Shown one piece after another: positions 32,439-44,402 of a stretch of DNA of 64,000 nt (its first letter is position 1; every line of letters begins with the position of its first letter). The notes beneath the pieces were generated by a model. The model saw only the letters and a program-made list of their open reading frames with translations, was not told where the DNA came from and ran no database searches. The position numbers and the translations under genes are program-made. Origin of the DNA: Begonia masoniana (Eukaryota; Streptophyta; Magnoliopsida; Cucurbitales; Begoniaceae); assembly GCA_022432975.1 (NCBI GenBank), contig CM039516.1, positions 34,931,157 to 34,995,156 of the forward strand, given 5' to 3'.

Positions 32439-33971
32439 AAAAGATAGAACATCAAACGAACCACATATATGGGTGTGTATAATATCAAGGAGCTGTTTGC
32501 TTCTTGTGGCTGCTTTCTTAATTGTGTTTCCTGTTTGTTTTCCTTTAATACAATGAATACAAATATTTAGGTCAGCAAAATCCAAATGTGGAAGGATTGC
32601 TTGCTTTATCAATCTTTCAATTCTATCTTTGAAAATATGACCCAATTGTTTATGCCACAAATAAGCGGAACTTTTATTTATTAAACCACGTTTAGTTCCC
32701 ACATTATGATCCATGGTTAAAAGAAGCTCAGCAAAATGATTATCAAGCTTTAATTTATACAAACTATTATAAAGAACACCAGAACCAATAAGAGCATTAT
32801 CTTTATACAAATTGAAACATTCATTCCCAAATATAAAGGAATATCCAGCTGTATCAAGTTTAGACAAGGAAACTAAATTACGAGTAACAGATGGAACATA
32901 AACAGTTCGAAACAGTTCTAATTGGTATCCAGTGTCTAGCATTAAACGGTATGTTTTAATGGCTTCAACTGAAACTTTTACCTGATTGCCCATAAAGATG
33001 TACTTTTCATTTAGGCTTATGATTTGGGTCGTAAGGAATCCCTGCACCGTATTAGAAACGTAGTAGTACAACCAGAATCAATCCACCAAGTATTACAAGG
33101 AACTCCAGTTAAATTTGATTCAAAACATACGAATGCACTAAGCTTACCTTTCTTTTCAAACCATGCCTTACGTTTCAGGCAATCTTTCTGATAGTGTCCT
33201 TGCTTTCCACATAAATGACACTTATCTTTTCGTTGTTCCTTCTTGTGGATTTGGAAAGAGGACTTAGCTATCGATGATCGTCCTTTCTTACCTTTTCCAC
33301 TTTTCTTTCCTTGTTTTTTTCCAGCTCTATCATAATTCATGAGATTGACAGCTTGAGTTCCTGGTTTCTTAAGTCTTGCTTCTTCCTGAATGAGCATGCT
33401 TTGCAATTCATGCACATTCCATTTAGTCCTCATAGTGTTATAGCTCATATGAAATTGGCCATATTGAGGAGGCAAGGAGTTTAGGATGAACGTCACTAGG
33501 AAGTTCTCATTCACTTTCATTTCCATAGACTTTAATCTTGCTGCCATGTTTGTCATTTCGAAAACTTATTCATGCATGGTACGAGAACCATCAAACTTCA
33601 TGGTGGTCAAAATAACCATCAGTGTTCCAACAAGTGATTTATCAGCTGATTCAGACTGAAAACATTCTTCCACAAATTTCATAAATTCCTTAGCCCTTTC
33701 AGTTTTAGGAAATGTGGACTTGATGTTGTCCGCTATAGTCATTCGCGTAAACATTAGGCTCAATCTGTTTGATCTTTCCTAAGCTTTATAGGAAGATCTC
33801 TGATCAGTACTGCTAGTTGGAGTAATAGCAGCTGGTTTCTCAGTTAAGAGTGTTAAATCAAGGTCTAGAAAACAAGGTGAAACTGAACTTGTTCGCACCA
33901 TTCAGAAAAATTTAGACCAGAAAACTTTACAACAGATGTGGCTTGCGAATGAAGAGCAACAGGAATAGATT
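32439..33971 (-). pseudogene. Copia Gag, protease and GAG-preINT (Cop-2)
   Basis: The minus-strand frames show IVDNIKSTFP-like Gag segments, NENFLVTFILNSLPPQYGQF, a knuckle CHLCGKQGHYQKDC, a protease remnant WWIDSGCTT, NLVSLSKLDTAGYSFIFGNE and LWHKQLGHIFKDRIERLI, ending at IIHTHICGSFDVLSF. A 1-bp deletion lies near 33860, a stop near 33565 and a frameshift around the protease (33017-33071). The match stops at the junction with the LTR fragment at 32438. Confidence 0.88.
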
Positions 33972-34680
33972 CTGCAAAATATAAAACATGCTCAAACTTT
34001 AATGCTTTGAGTCATAAGGCAATCAAACAATCATAAATATATATTGAAGTTCTCCTTTGGGTGACACAACAATACATAATCATAAACATAATTGATGCTC
34101 AACTTAAATTTCACATAATTGGTAATCAACATACTCGATATAGACATGTTCGCTATCTTTGGATATACTAAACACACCTACTCAAGGCATATCAATTTAC
34201 CACAATTATAAAATAATCAATCCACCTTTGGGCGATTCGACATATTTTATAATCATAAAAATCAATATACTTAAGTCAAAATCATAATTTTCATCATGTC
34301 ATTTCATTATCGAGTATCACATAAAATATGAGTAATTGACTTTAATAAATTTGATATCTGTGAAACCTTTATAATTCGGCCACTTTGGTGACTAACGAAT
34401 TAAACATAATTCAGATATCAAATTAATTAAGCATGAAATTAATAATATCTTGATTCACACAAAAGCATCCAAAATCAAGAATTATTTCATTATTTTCAAT
34501 CATGAACAGTGATCAATCACAATAATTTCGGTGAACAGTAATTCCAAAATTTCTTAATTTCACCAATTCTTCATCCTTATTTTTACAGAAATTGATCATT
34601 AAGCAGCAGATAACATACGATTAACAGTTAAATTTCATAACGGAAAATTAATTATTCTACAACGATGCTCTTATAGCACA
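32439..34680 (-). mobile_element. Cop-2 (5' portion): gag, protease and start of integrase, minus strand
   Basis: Running right to left: a degenerate primer site (TGTGCTATAAGAGC, complement near 34668-34681), a leader/intron homologous to 26284-26992, an acceptor at 33972, then gag to early integrase. Only ~38 bp of a U5-like LTR end is left at 34681-34718 before an inverted junction. RT and most of the integrase are missing between here and the RNase H at 25685. Confidence 0.7.
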
Positions 34681-34985
34681 TGTTAACATGATTTTCTCTT
34701 ATTTTCTTAACAGAGAAAATTAAGCTAACATGTTGTATAAAAGAGGACTGGTCCTCTCTCTCTTTTTGAAGAACGTGTGTGAGTTTTCTCCATCAAAACC
34801 CATAGCTGAAGAAAAATTGAAAGGTGAAGAGAGAAGGGAGAGAAATCAATTTCTCACGTTATAGACCCAGGTAAGCTATAAGTTCATTTCCCTGTTTTCC
34901 TGTTAATGGAAGTGTGTGAAAATTAATTGATTCATGATCCTTTAATTTCTCTGTTAAGAAAATAAGAGAAAATCATGTTAACATG
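34679..34985. repeat. Inverted LTR-end junction with 40-bp arms
   Basis: 34679-34718 ('catgttaacatgattttctc...') is the exact inverse of 34946-34985. The 227 bp between is the R/U5 part of a plus-strand LTR of the 49442-50044 type, with TATAAAAGAGG at 34736 and ATAGACCCAG/GTAAGC (start codon mutated to ATA). The left arm belongs to the end of a minus-strand LTR, so two LTR ends of opposite orientation are fused head to head. Confidence 0.85.
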
Positions 34986-35811
34986 TGGTTAACTTTATGT
35001 TTATATTTGTGTTCTTTATGTAATTAGTACTTTTGAGCTCGTTTAATGATAGTTTTTGATATACACTTATGAATCCTTTTTGATTATGTTGAATGCATTC
35101 AGAAATGAAATTATGAAGTTATGATATGAACATGATTAGTCTTTATGAAAGACGCTAATGTGGACCATTATGATACACCTGCTTATAGATCATATTGAGT
35201 ATATAATTAATAGTGTAATACATGGAAGGAACTGTGTCGTTATAATTGACATATGACCGCTATGTTCCATATTAAATATCTACTTAATAGTGATATTATG
35301 TTTGACCAATATAATGAAGAATTTGATCTATATTTTGCACATATAATCATTTAATGTCACATAGGCCAAGTGGGAGATTGTTGGATTTTATAAAACTTCC
35401 AAGCTTCAGAAACCAAAACGTTTCTGAAGGTTATGTGGCCCATGTGCATAGTTAAATCTTATTGGCCAATATCAATTTTATTGTTTTAATTTGATGGAAA
35501 TTAAAACTGATGCATGATAAAAAAGAGGTAGGTCCTCTCTCTCTCTGCCAAATGAAAAACAGAACGTACATGATAGTTTCTCCATCAGACTATCATTGAA
35601 AGAAAGAAAGTTAGGGAAAGTGAGAGAAAAAAAAATCCTATTAAGAAATTAACAAAGCATGGATCAAGGTGAGTTTGCTTAGATTTTCTCTAAACAAAAT
35701 TATTAGAAAACTTGATTAATGTTTGTGAAAATCTATTGTTCAAGATCCTATTATTTCTCTGGAATGAATAGAGAAAATTAAGCTAAAAATAAGAGAAAAT
35801 TAAAGCTAACA
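34986..35811 (+). mobile_element. Cop-4: 3' UTR plus LTR fragment, plus strand
   Basis: 3' untranslated sequence (34987-35365), a PPT (CCAAGTGGGAGAT, 35366-35378) and an LTR at 35379-35811 (433 bp, TGTTGGATTTT to AGCTAACA) form an inverted near-copy of the 3' end of Cop-2. The LTR includes ATGGATCAAG/GTGAGT at about 35650. No coding sequence is attached. Confidence 0.8.
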
Positions 35812-36262
35812 TGCTCGTTGGGTGAAATGCCGATCGATCGCAGAAAGGGCGATCCATCGGTAAAGGGCTTATGCCTCTTCCAGAAGGCAGAGGCTCTACC
35901 GATCGATCACCCATGTGGCTTACGCCTCTGCCGCAAGGCAGAGGTATCGTCGATTGATCGCAAGAATCTGCAATCGATCGCTCTTCAATGACCCTTCCCT
36001 GAATAATCCAAAATTTCTGAAATCAAACGTCAACTGATGCATTTCACGTGATATGGCCCATACGTGGTTCAATCTTATTGGTCAGAGAATGTTTAAGTGA
36101 TTAACTTGATGGAAGTTAATCTTTAAGAAAATGCATAATAAAAGGTTGGTCCTCTCTTTCTGCCCAAGCTCAAGCATACGAAGTTTTCTCCATCAAATAC
36201 TTCGCTGAAGAAATAAAGAGAAAAGGGAGAGAAAAATTCAACAAAGCCTTTTATTTGCTTTC

Positions 36263-36272
36263 ATGGATCAAA
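36263..36272 (+). CDS. Predicted gag exon 1 of Cop-5, inside the LTR
   Basis: ATGGATCAAA is followed by GTAAGTAAAC. The acceptor TTTTGCAG ends at 36962 and the joined phase gives M-D-Q-T-S-I, in frame with gag. The intron (690 bp) retains both splice sites although the PBS region has been lost. Confidence 0.6.
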
Positions 36273-36962
36273 GTAAGTAAACTTCTCCATTCCTTTCAAT
36301 TAAAGTTTGTGAAAATCAAATCTGTTCACGTTCCTGTCATTTCTCTGTTAAGAAAATAAGAGAAAATTAAAGCTAACATGAAATTTTGGAATTACTGTTC
36401 ATCAAAATTATTGTGATTGATCACTGTTCATGATTGAAAATAATGAAATAATTCTTTATTTTGGATGCTTTTGTGTGAATCAAGATATTAGTAATTTCAT
36501 GCTTAATTAATTTTATATCTGAATTATGTTTAATTCGTTAGTCACCAAAGTAGTCGAATTATAAAGGTTTTTGCAGATATCGAATTTATTAAAGTCAATT
36601 ACTCATGTTTTATGTGATGCTCGATAATGAAATGACATGATGGAAATTATGATTTTAACATGAGTATATTGATTTTCATGATTATAAAATATGTTGAATC
36701 GCCCAAATGTAGATTGATTTATTTATAATTGTGGTAAATTGATATGCCTTGAGTAAGTGTGTTTAGTATATCCAAAGATAACGAACATGTCTATATCGAG
36801 TATGTTGATTACCAATTATGTGAAATTTAAGTTGAGCATCAATTATGTTTATGATTATGTATTGTTATGTCACCCAAAGAAGAACTTTAATTTATATTTA
36901 TGATTGTTTGATTGCCTTATGACTCAAAGCATTAAAGTTTGAGCATGTTTTATATTTTGCAG

Positions 36963-39902
36963 CATCTATTCTTGTTGCTCTTCATTCGCAAGCCATATCT
37001 ATTGTAAAGTTTTCCGGTCTAAATTTCTCTGAATGGTGCAAACAAGTTCAGTTTCACTTTGTTGTTCTAGATCTTGATTTAGCACTCTTAACTGAGAAAC
37101 CAGCTGCTATTACTCCAGCTAACAGTACTGATCAGATATCTTCCTATAAAGCTTGGGAAAGATCAAACTGATTGAGCCTAATGTTTATACGAATGATTGT
37201 AGCGGACAACATCAAGTCCACATTTCCTAAAACTGAAAGTGCTAAGGAATTTATGAAATTTGTGGAAGAATATTCTCAGTCTGAATCGGCTGATAAATCA
37301 CTTGCTGGAACACTGATGTGTATTTTGACCACCATGAAGTTTGATGGTTCTCGTACCATGCATGAGCATGTTGTCGAAATGACAAACATGGCGGCAAGAT
37401 TAAAGTCCATGGAAATGGAAGTGAATGAGAACTTCCTAGTGACGTTCATCCTGAACTCCTTGCCTCCTCAATATGGCCAATTTCATATGAGCTATAACAC
37501 TATGAGGACTAAATGGAATGTGCATGAATTGCAAAGCATGCTCATTCAGGAAGAAGCAAGGCTTAAGAAACCAAGAACTCAAGCTGTCAATCTCATAAAT
37601 TATGATGGAGCTGGAAAAAAACCAGGAAAGAAAAGTAGAAAGGGTAAGAAAGGACTATCATTGGTAGCTCAGTTCTCTTTCCAAATCTACAAGAAGGAAC
37701 AACGAAAAGATAAGTGTCATTTATGTGGAAAGCAAGGACACTATCAGAAAGATTGCCTGAAACGTAAGGCATGGTTTGAAAAGAAAGGTAAGCCTAGTGC
37801 TTTCGTATGTTTCGAATCAAATTTAACTGAAGTTCCTTGTAATACTTGGTGGATTGATTATGATTGTACTACTCACGTTTCTAATACGATGCAGGGACTC
37901 CTTACGACCCAAACAATAAGCCCAAATGAAAGGTGCATTTTTATGGGAAATCAGGTAAAAGTTCCATTTGAAGCCATTGGAACTTACTGTTTAATGCTAG
38001 ACACTGGATATCAATTAGATCTTTTTCATAATGTTTATGTTCCATCTGTTTCTCATAATTTAGTTTCTTTGTCTAAACTTGATACAGCTGGATATTCTTT
38101 TATGTTTGGGAATGAATGTTTCAGTTTGTATAAAGATAATGTTCTTGTTGGTACAGGTGTTCTTTATGATGGTTTGTATAAATTAAAGCTTGATAATCAT
38201 TTTGCTGAGCTTCTTTTAACCTTGCACCAATATGTGGGAACGAAACGTGGTTTAATGAATGAATGTCCTACTAATTTATGGCACAAACGATTAGGTCATA
38301 TATCCAAAGAAAGAATGGAAAGATTGATAAAGAATCAAATCCTTCCAAATTTGGATTTTACTTATCTAAATATTTGTGTTTATTGTATTAAAATAAAGCA
38401 AACAAGAAACACAAGTAAGAAAATAGCCACAAGAAGCAATTAGCTCCTTGAAATTATACACACTGATATATGTGGTCCATTTGATGTTCCAGCTTTTGGT
38501 GGAGAAAGATATTTTATCATCTTTATTGATGATTTTTCACGTTATGGTTATATCTATCTACTGAATGAAAAATCTCAATCAATAAACGCTCTTGAAGTGT
38601 TTATTAATGAGGTTGGAAGACAAGTAGATAGAAAAGTAAAAATTATTAGATCTGATAGAGGTGGTGAATATTATAGAAGTTATGATGAAAATGGACAACA
38701 TCCAGGTCCATTTGCTAAATTCCTAGAAATTCGTGGTATTTGTGCACAATACACAATGCGAGGAACACCAGAACAAAATGGTGTTCCAGAAAGGCGTAAT
38801 CGTACTTTAATGGATATAGTTAGGAGTATGTTAAGCAATTCTTATTTACCCTTGTCATTGTGGATGTATGCTTTAAAGACTGCTGTAAATTTATTAAGCA
38901 GGGTTCCTAGTAAGGCAGTCTCAAATACTTCATTTGAACTGCGGACAGGAAAGAAACCTAGTTTAAGGCACCTGCATGTTTGGGGTTGCCCAGCAGAAGT
39001 AAAAATTTATAATCCACATGAAAAGAAGCTGGATTCAAAAACAATCAGTTGTTTCTTCATTAGTTATCCAGAAAAATCAAAAGGGTATAGATTTTACTGT
39101 CCTAGCCATAGTACGAGAATAATTGAAACTGGAAATGCTAGGTTCATTGAAAGTGGTGAGATCAGTGGGAGTTTGAAACCACGTAAAGTAAAAATTCAAG
39201 AAGTTAGGGTGCAAGTTCCAATACCTATAGCTTCTTCTTAAGTTGTTGTTCCAACAGTTGTTGATTGTTTCTATGACTTACATGAACAACAAATTATTGA
39301 TCAAACTCTATGTAATGAGGTTTTCACGAATGAACCTATAAGAGATGAATCATTAGAAATACCATTAAGAAGATCTATAAGAGAAAGAAGATATGCTATT
39401 TCGAATGATTATGTGGTTTATCTTCAAGAGTCTGAATGTGATTTAGGATTTGATGATAATCCAATTTCGTTTTCACAAGCCATAAAAAGTGAAAATTTTG
39501 ATAAATGGTTAGATGCCATGAAAGATGAGTTAAAATCAATGGAACAGAATGAAGTTTGGGAACTAGTCGAATTGCCTGAAGGTTGTAAAAGAGTTGGGTG
39601 TAAATGGGTCTTTAAGACCAAACGCGACTCTAATGGCAATATTGAACGAAATAAAGCCAGACTTATTGCCAAAGGTTTTACTCAGAAAGATGACATTGAT
39701 TAAAAAGAAACATTTTCTCCTGTTTCGAAAAAGGATTCCTTCAAAATTATTATGGCAATGGTAGCTCATTATGATTTAGAGCTCCATCAAATGGATGTGA
39801 AAACTGCCTTTCTGAATGGAAATTTAGATGAGAAAGTTTATATAGACCAACCTGAAGGTTTTGTTATTAAAGGACAATAACATATGGTGTGTAAATTAAA
39901 GA
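36963..39902 (+). pseudogene. Copia Gag-protease-integrase-RT (Cop-5), part 1
   Basis: One frame holds Gag with knuckle CHLCGKQGHYQKDC, a protease active site altered to WWIDYDCTTHVS (the expected D-S-G has become D-Y-D), GAG-preINT LWHKRLGHISKERMERLI, integrase [20 protein letters not shown] and the start of RT ([13 protein letters not shown]). Stops by substitution: TGA 37169, TAG 38441, TAA 39239, TAA 39701, TAA 39878. No frameshift is seen. Coding continues at 47948 after Tek-3. Confidence 0.92.
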
Positions 39903-42512
39903 TGTAACACTCGAGAATTTTTCCTCAATGTTTACAGCTTTAGATTTAATTAAGTTATGGATCTTAAAATTATTTAAATTTAGAAAGGAAGGATTGGAGA
40001 GTCAATTTATGGAATTTAACGGGTTATTTAGTTTATTAAAAATTTGGAATTTTATTTGGAAGAGGGTTTCTAAAATTGTAGGTCGAGTGGACGCAAAATT
40101 TACGGAAATACGAAAGTTCAATATGTGAGGGTAATTTAGTCATTTAACTAAAATAAAAAAAAAAAATATATATATATAGAAACAGAATGGCTTCACGAAG
40201 AAGCCATTCTGCTTCGCTTCTGTAACCCGAGCCCGACAAGAGAAGAGCGCGAGCGACTTCCCTCTGACGGCGACCATGCAATTCCGGCCACCGTTCAGAC
40301 GAGCGAACTCCGTCGAGCTGAAGCCAGAGCTCGGTTCAGCTTTCTCCGCACCAGACCTGACCAAAAACAGGTAGTTTCTCTTCCATGTTTTCGTTTTGCT
40401 TGAGGCCATGAATGGCGAGTCAGCTTGGGCTCCGACCACTGGCCATTTTTTTTGGCTAGTCTCGGCATCAAATTGCTGGGCTTTGACCGACGTGAATGGT
40501 TGGGCAAGGGAGAGTGCCGATTGGGGCTGAAAATTGAGGTTCTCTAGTTTAAGCCCTGGAATTCCATTAAATTGGGTTAATTGGGTGTGAGGGTAGTTGA
40601 TTGGTGAGTAATTGGATGAGAATTGATGAAAAACTAGAAAAGGGAAATTTTCGGTTTATGGCAGAATCTGGTTTTGCCAATTTTTACCTAGTTGTGGTCG
40701 TTTGTTTTAAAATTCCTTTTGGCAGGTTAAAATAGGTTATTAGAGGAGTACGTGGCTGCTGGAATCGTTTGATTCGATATCCGACGCAAACGTTATGCAC
40801 GTTTGAAGTTTCGGGTCAGTTTTTACCGAACTCAAATTAGTGGCCCGTTTAGTTAGGTTTTAGTTGGATTAGGTTAGAAATAGTAGTTTGAGAGTAATTG
40901 GTGGATGTAGGTTTGATTTTAATGAAGTTTGAATATTTGTCGTAGGTCGAGCCATAGGTGATGTGATGTGCCAAACCCAGCGAGCTAAGACGCCAGGTAA
41001 GTAGAGGATTGTGTGTTTTGTTGCCTTCGGGCCTACACCACGGAACGGTAGGGATGTTTGTTTGTTTGGTTGTTTGCTTGTTGTGTTTTATTTTATGTTG
41101 TGCATTGTGTGGCATGCGTCAAGGTTTTTGAACCATGAAAGATGAGTTGTGAGCACGGGTTTAAAGAGTGAGCATTAAATGTATAGAAATAATGAGAAAT
41201 TCATCGTGATCCCGAGTAGGGTTGCTTCGCCAGGTAGTAGTGCTCGTGGAGCACCTCGGGAGGGTCCCTGCAAGGGATGCATTGCACTAGGCAGTGACAG
41301 CAAGTAGAGTTGCCTCGCCGGGGAGTAGTGCTCGTGGAGCACCCCGGGAGGGTCTCTACAAGTGTTGTGTTGTGATAATAATAGACTGAACAGTGATATC
41401 GAATAGAGCTGCCTCGCTGGGGAGTAGTGCTCGTGGAGCACCTCGGGAGGCTCTCTATGAGATTGAACCGTAATATCGAATAGAGCTGCCTCGCCGGGGG
41501 GTAATGCTCGTGGAGCACCTTGGGAGGGTCTCTATGAGATTGAACCGTAATATCGAATAGGGCTGCCTCGCCGGGGAGTAGTGCTCGTGGAGCACCTCGG
41601 GAGGATCTCTATGAGATTGAATCGTGATATCAAATAGAGTTGCCTCGCTCGGGAGAAGTGCTCGTGGAGCACCTCAGGAGGGTCTCTACGAGAGATGAAC
41701 GGGCAAAAGATTAATAACATGAGAAATGAATCGAAACAACAGCAAGTGTAGTGACTGAATGTGTTAGGGTTACGTGTGTGAGTTGTGGTGAATTGTGCAT
41801 GTTTTTATTTGTTATCCCCTACTTGCTAAGCGTAAGCTTACGTGTGTGTGTGTGTTCTGTGGTGTAGGTGACAACAGGAGTACAGGTTAGAGCTACGAGA
41901 AAAGCTAGGATTGGGACGCAGTCGTTGATGTACGCTGTATGTCGGTGCAGGCAGTTGTCGGGGAGTCTCGACCATGGTCTTTGGGGGATGTGGGCTTTGT
42001 CTTTTGGTAGTTTATTGTAAATGTCTGTTTGTAGAAATGATGGGAATGTGTAACTTTCTTTTTTGTTGATGTTTTGAGAGTTATGGTATAGCTATTTGTA
42101 ATTGTTGTATATAGTCATAGTTAAGGGTGATGTGTTGCCCTATACTGTGGACTTTCTTCACTTAGGGATGTTAGTATTTTAGTTTCCCTCTTTACTGCTA
42201 TTTAGTGATTTCGTATGCTAGATAAGTTGATGAGGAATATTCTGGATTGGTTGGGATTTATTCCTTTGCAGGTACCTAGCATTTTGGAGGCGCCATTTTC
42301 AAGCGTTACTTTGCCGAAATTTTTGGGAAGGACACCGTGGTGCTAAAAGGTTAGGATTAAGGGAAATTAGTGAGCCTAGGCAGCTAGGTATGACATAAGA
42401 GAGCTTTGGGAGATTTAGTTTTAAATTCTGCTATGTTCGATTTTATTTAAATTATTGGGGTTAAAGTGAGCCAAGTAGCGCACCGAGCCGGGGTGGGTTC
42501 GGGGGCGTTATA
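39903..42512 (+). repeat. 5' LTR of Tek-3
   Basis: It contains a tandem array of ~80-bp units at about 41207-41695 in which GTGCTCGTGGAGCAC, a 6-bp-stem hairpin, recurs six times. A (TG)n-like stretch and a 'gtgtaggtgacaacagg' block follow. The ORFs read through this array on the minus strand only reflect its periodicity. Confidence 0.9.
41207..41695. repeat. ~80-bp hairpin tandem array in the Tek-3 5' LTR
   Basis: Each unit reads approximately 'gcctcgccggggagtagtgctcgtggagcacctcgggagg' plus an AT-rich spacer with 'gatatcgaataga'. Six hairpins are visible (around 41249, 41328, 41429, 41509, 41582, 41669). Confidence 0.92.
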
Positions 42513-44402
42513 AGATGGTATCAGAGCATAAATGGTCGAGTCGTTCAAAAGATTACCCAACAGTGCCGGCTGCCATGCAACGTGCTTCACCGACTGTAAG
42601 TATTTCTTTGCTTTTAGTTGTTTATAGTTAAGATTGATTGCTTAACCTTGTTTAGGAGTAGAACGAAACTCCCGAGAGTACCGAGACAACCTCGGCAGAT
42701 TCCCTTAGCCAACTTATAGACGCAGTGAATCGATGGTTTGAATAGCTAGGACTTTATGGCAAAAGCGAAACGGACAAGGTATAACATAAGAATGATACAC
42801 ATAGGATGAGTTTCTGTTTTCCTTAGCAAGTTACATCTTATGTGATAAAAGATTAGAATAGATAGAATTGGGGCTTTTAGTAAACCCTTGAAGGTTTGTG
42901 GTGTGATGAGTTATAGGAGAGCTTAAGGGTACAAACGAAATTTTGAGAGATGTCCTAAATCATTGAGAGACCCTTAGAGAGACCCTTAGCACGTACGTTA
43001 TGTGGATAAGACGAGAGAGCACAGTGGGATATTTAGAGTTACGTACAATGAACTGTATTCAAGAGATTTAGTCTTAGTGAATGATTGAGGGGGCTATGTA
43101 CTGAGTAATTAGTAGGATTAAAGATGCTATACCTAGAATTCCTTATCTTAGGTAGAATTTTTTAGAGGATGTGATTGTTTGAGGTAAGAGGGTGATTATG
43201 GAATCTGAGGAATCATGTAGGAGTGTTCATATTAATTAGATCGAGGGTAGAAATAGGAAGAAATTTATTTCAAGTTAGAAAGCCATTAGACCTTTAGATA
43301 TTAGAGGGTCAAACTATTGAGTATTGAGAGATATAGTTAGAATGATGTATACGATGTTAGTGAACTTGGAAGTAAGTTGAATTTGAGCGATGTATGAAAG
43401 CTTAGATTCTTAAGAAATGAGATAATAAAATAGAAAGGATTTTTAAAATTGAGGACTTAGATAAGAGGTCTACTCAACAGATTTTAGTCTTATGTGAGTG
43501 AGTATACTTTGAGGATTGGAATAAGTTGGGAACGAGTTAGTTTAGACCTCATGATTTGAGAGTGTTTGGTGCTGACTGAAGTAGTAGTTGGCTAAATTGA
43601 GTTTAGTGATCATAAGTTTGAGAATTTATAATATACTTTGAAAGGTTAGTTAATAATTTAAGTAGTGAGAGCTATACATGGATAGTGTTAGGGTGATTAA
43701 TGAAATATCGTGATTGTTCGAGGTAATTAGGTGTGAGAGATAGAGCGATAAGTTAGGCGAGTAGAAAGGAAGTTAAAGCTTAAGGATTTTGGGTAAGATG
43801 TTTAGGTACTGAGTTCTTAGTGTTACGGTATTAAGATATCTTAGGAGAAATGAGGTTAAGATAGTATGTAAGTGTTGATGAATATGAGATTAGAAAAATA
43901 ATTAAGTGAACGTAGATAGAGGAAAAGCTAGAGTTGAGAACTAAGTTAGAGAGATTTAAGGGTCTAAGTGATGAATGCTTTAGGCCATGGAGGGTAGAGT
44001 TAGGTGAAGTCAAAATTTTGGAGATGTATGCATTGTTATTACCGAGAGGTAATTAGAGGCACCCGATAGATGATTTAGGCCGTAGTGTAGTCGAGTAGGC
44101 AGCCCAGACGTTAAGAGGGTAGTAGAACCTAAGGTAAGAAGTGTACTCATTAAGTTCTTAGAATTACTCGATTGGGGTAGCAAAGCTAGAGTTGGAAACG
44201 AAGTTAGAGGGGTTTGGGAATATAAGATATAAAGTGAATAGTTAGGAACTTTGGATACGTAGAACTTTAGATGATTACGATCATAGCGTAGTTTAGGTTA
44301 GCATTACAACCTAAAAAGTTAGGAGGGTAGATTGAAGTGAGTAAATTAAGGAATTATCTAGGCCCAAATTTTAAGGACAAAATTTTTGTAAGGAGGGTGG
44401 AT
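42513..44402 (+). other. Tek-3 interior: PBS, C-depleted non-coding DNA, PPT
   Basis: The PBS TGGTATCAGAGC is at 42516-42527. After a short gag-like frame (TTSADSLSQLIDAVNRWFE, near 42690) there is no sustained ORF. From about 42900 to 44350 the plus strand is strikingly poor in C: for example 2, 3 and 4 C in the 60-base stretches starting 43321, 43381 and 43921, while G stays common. The LTRs on both sides lack this bias. Confidence 0.85.

Noticed and set aside
41175..41720. Minus-strand ORFs with repeated 'LHEHYSPARQLY' segments (also 45618-46306)
   Set aside because: Translation of the ~80-bp LTR array; no protein family resemblance and no coding context.
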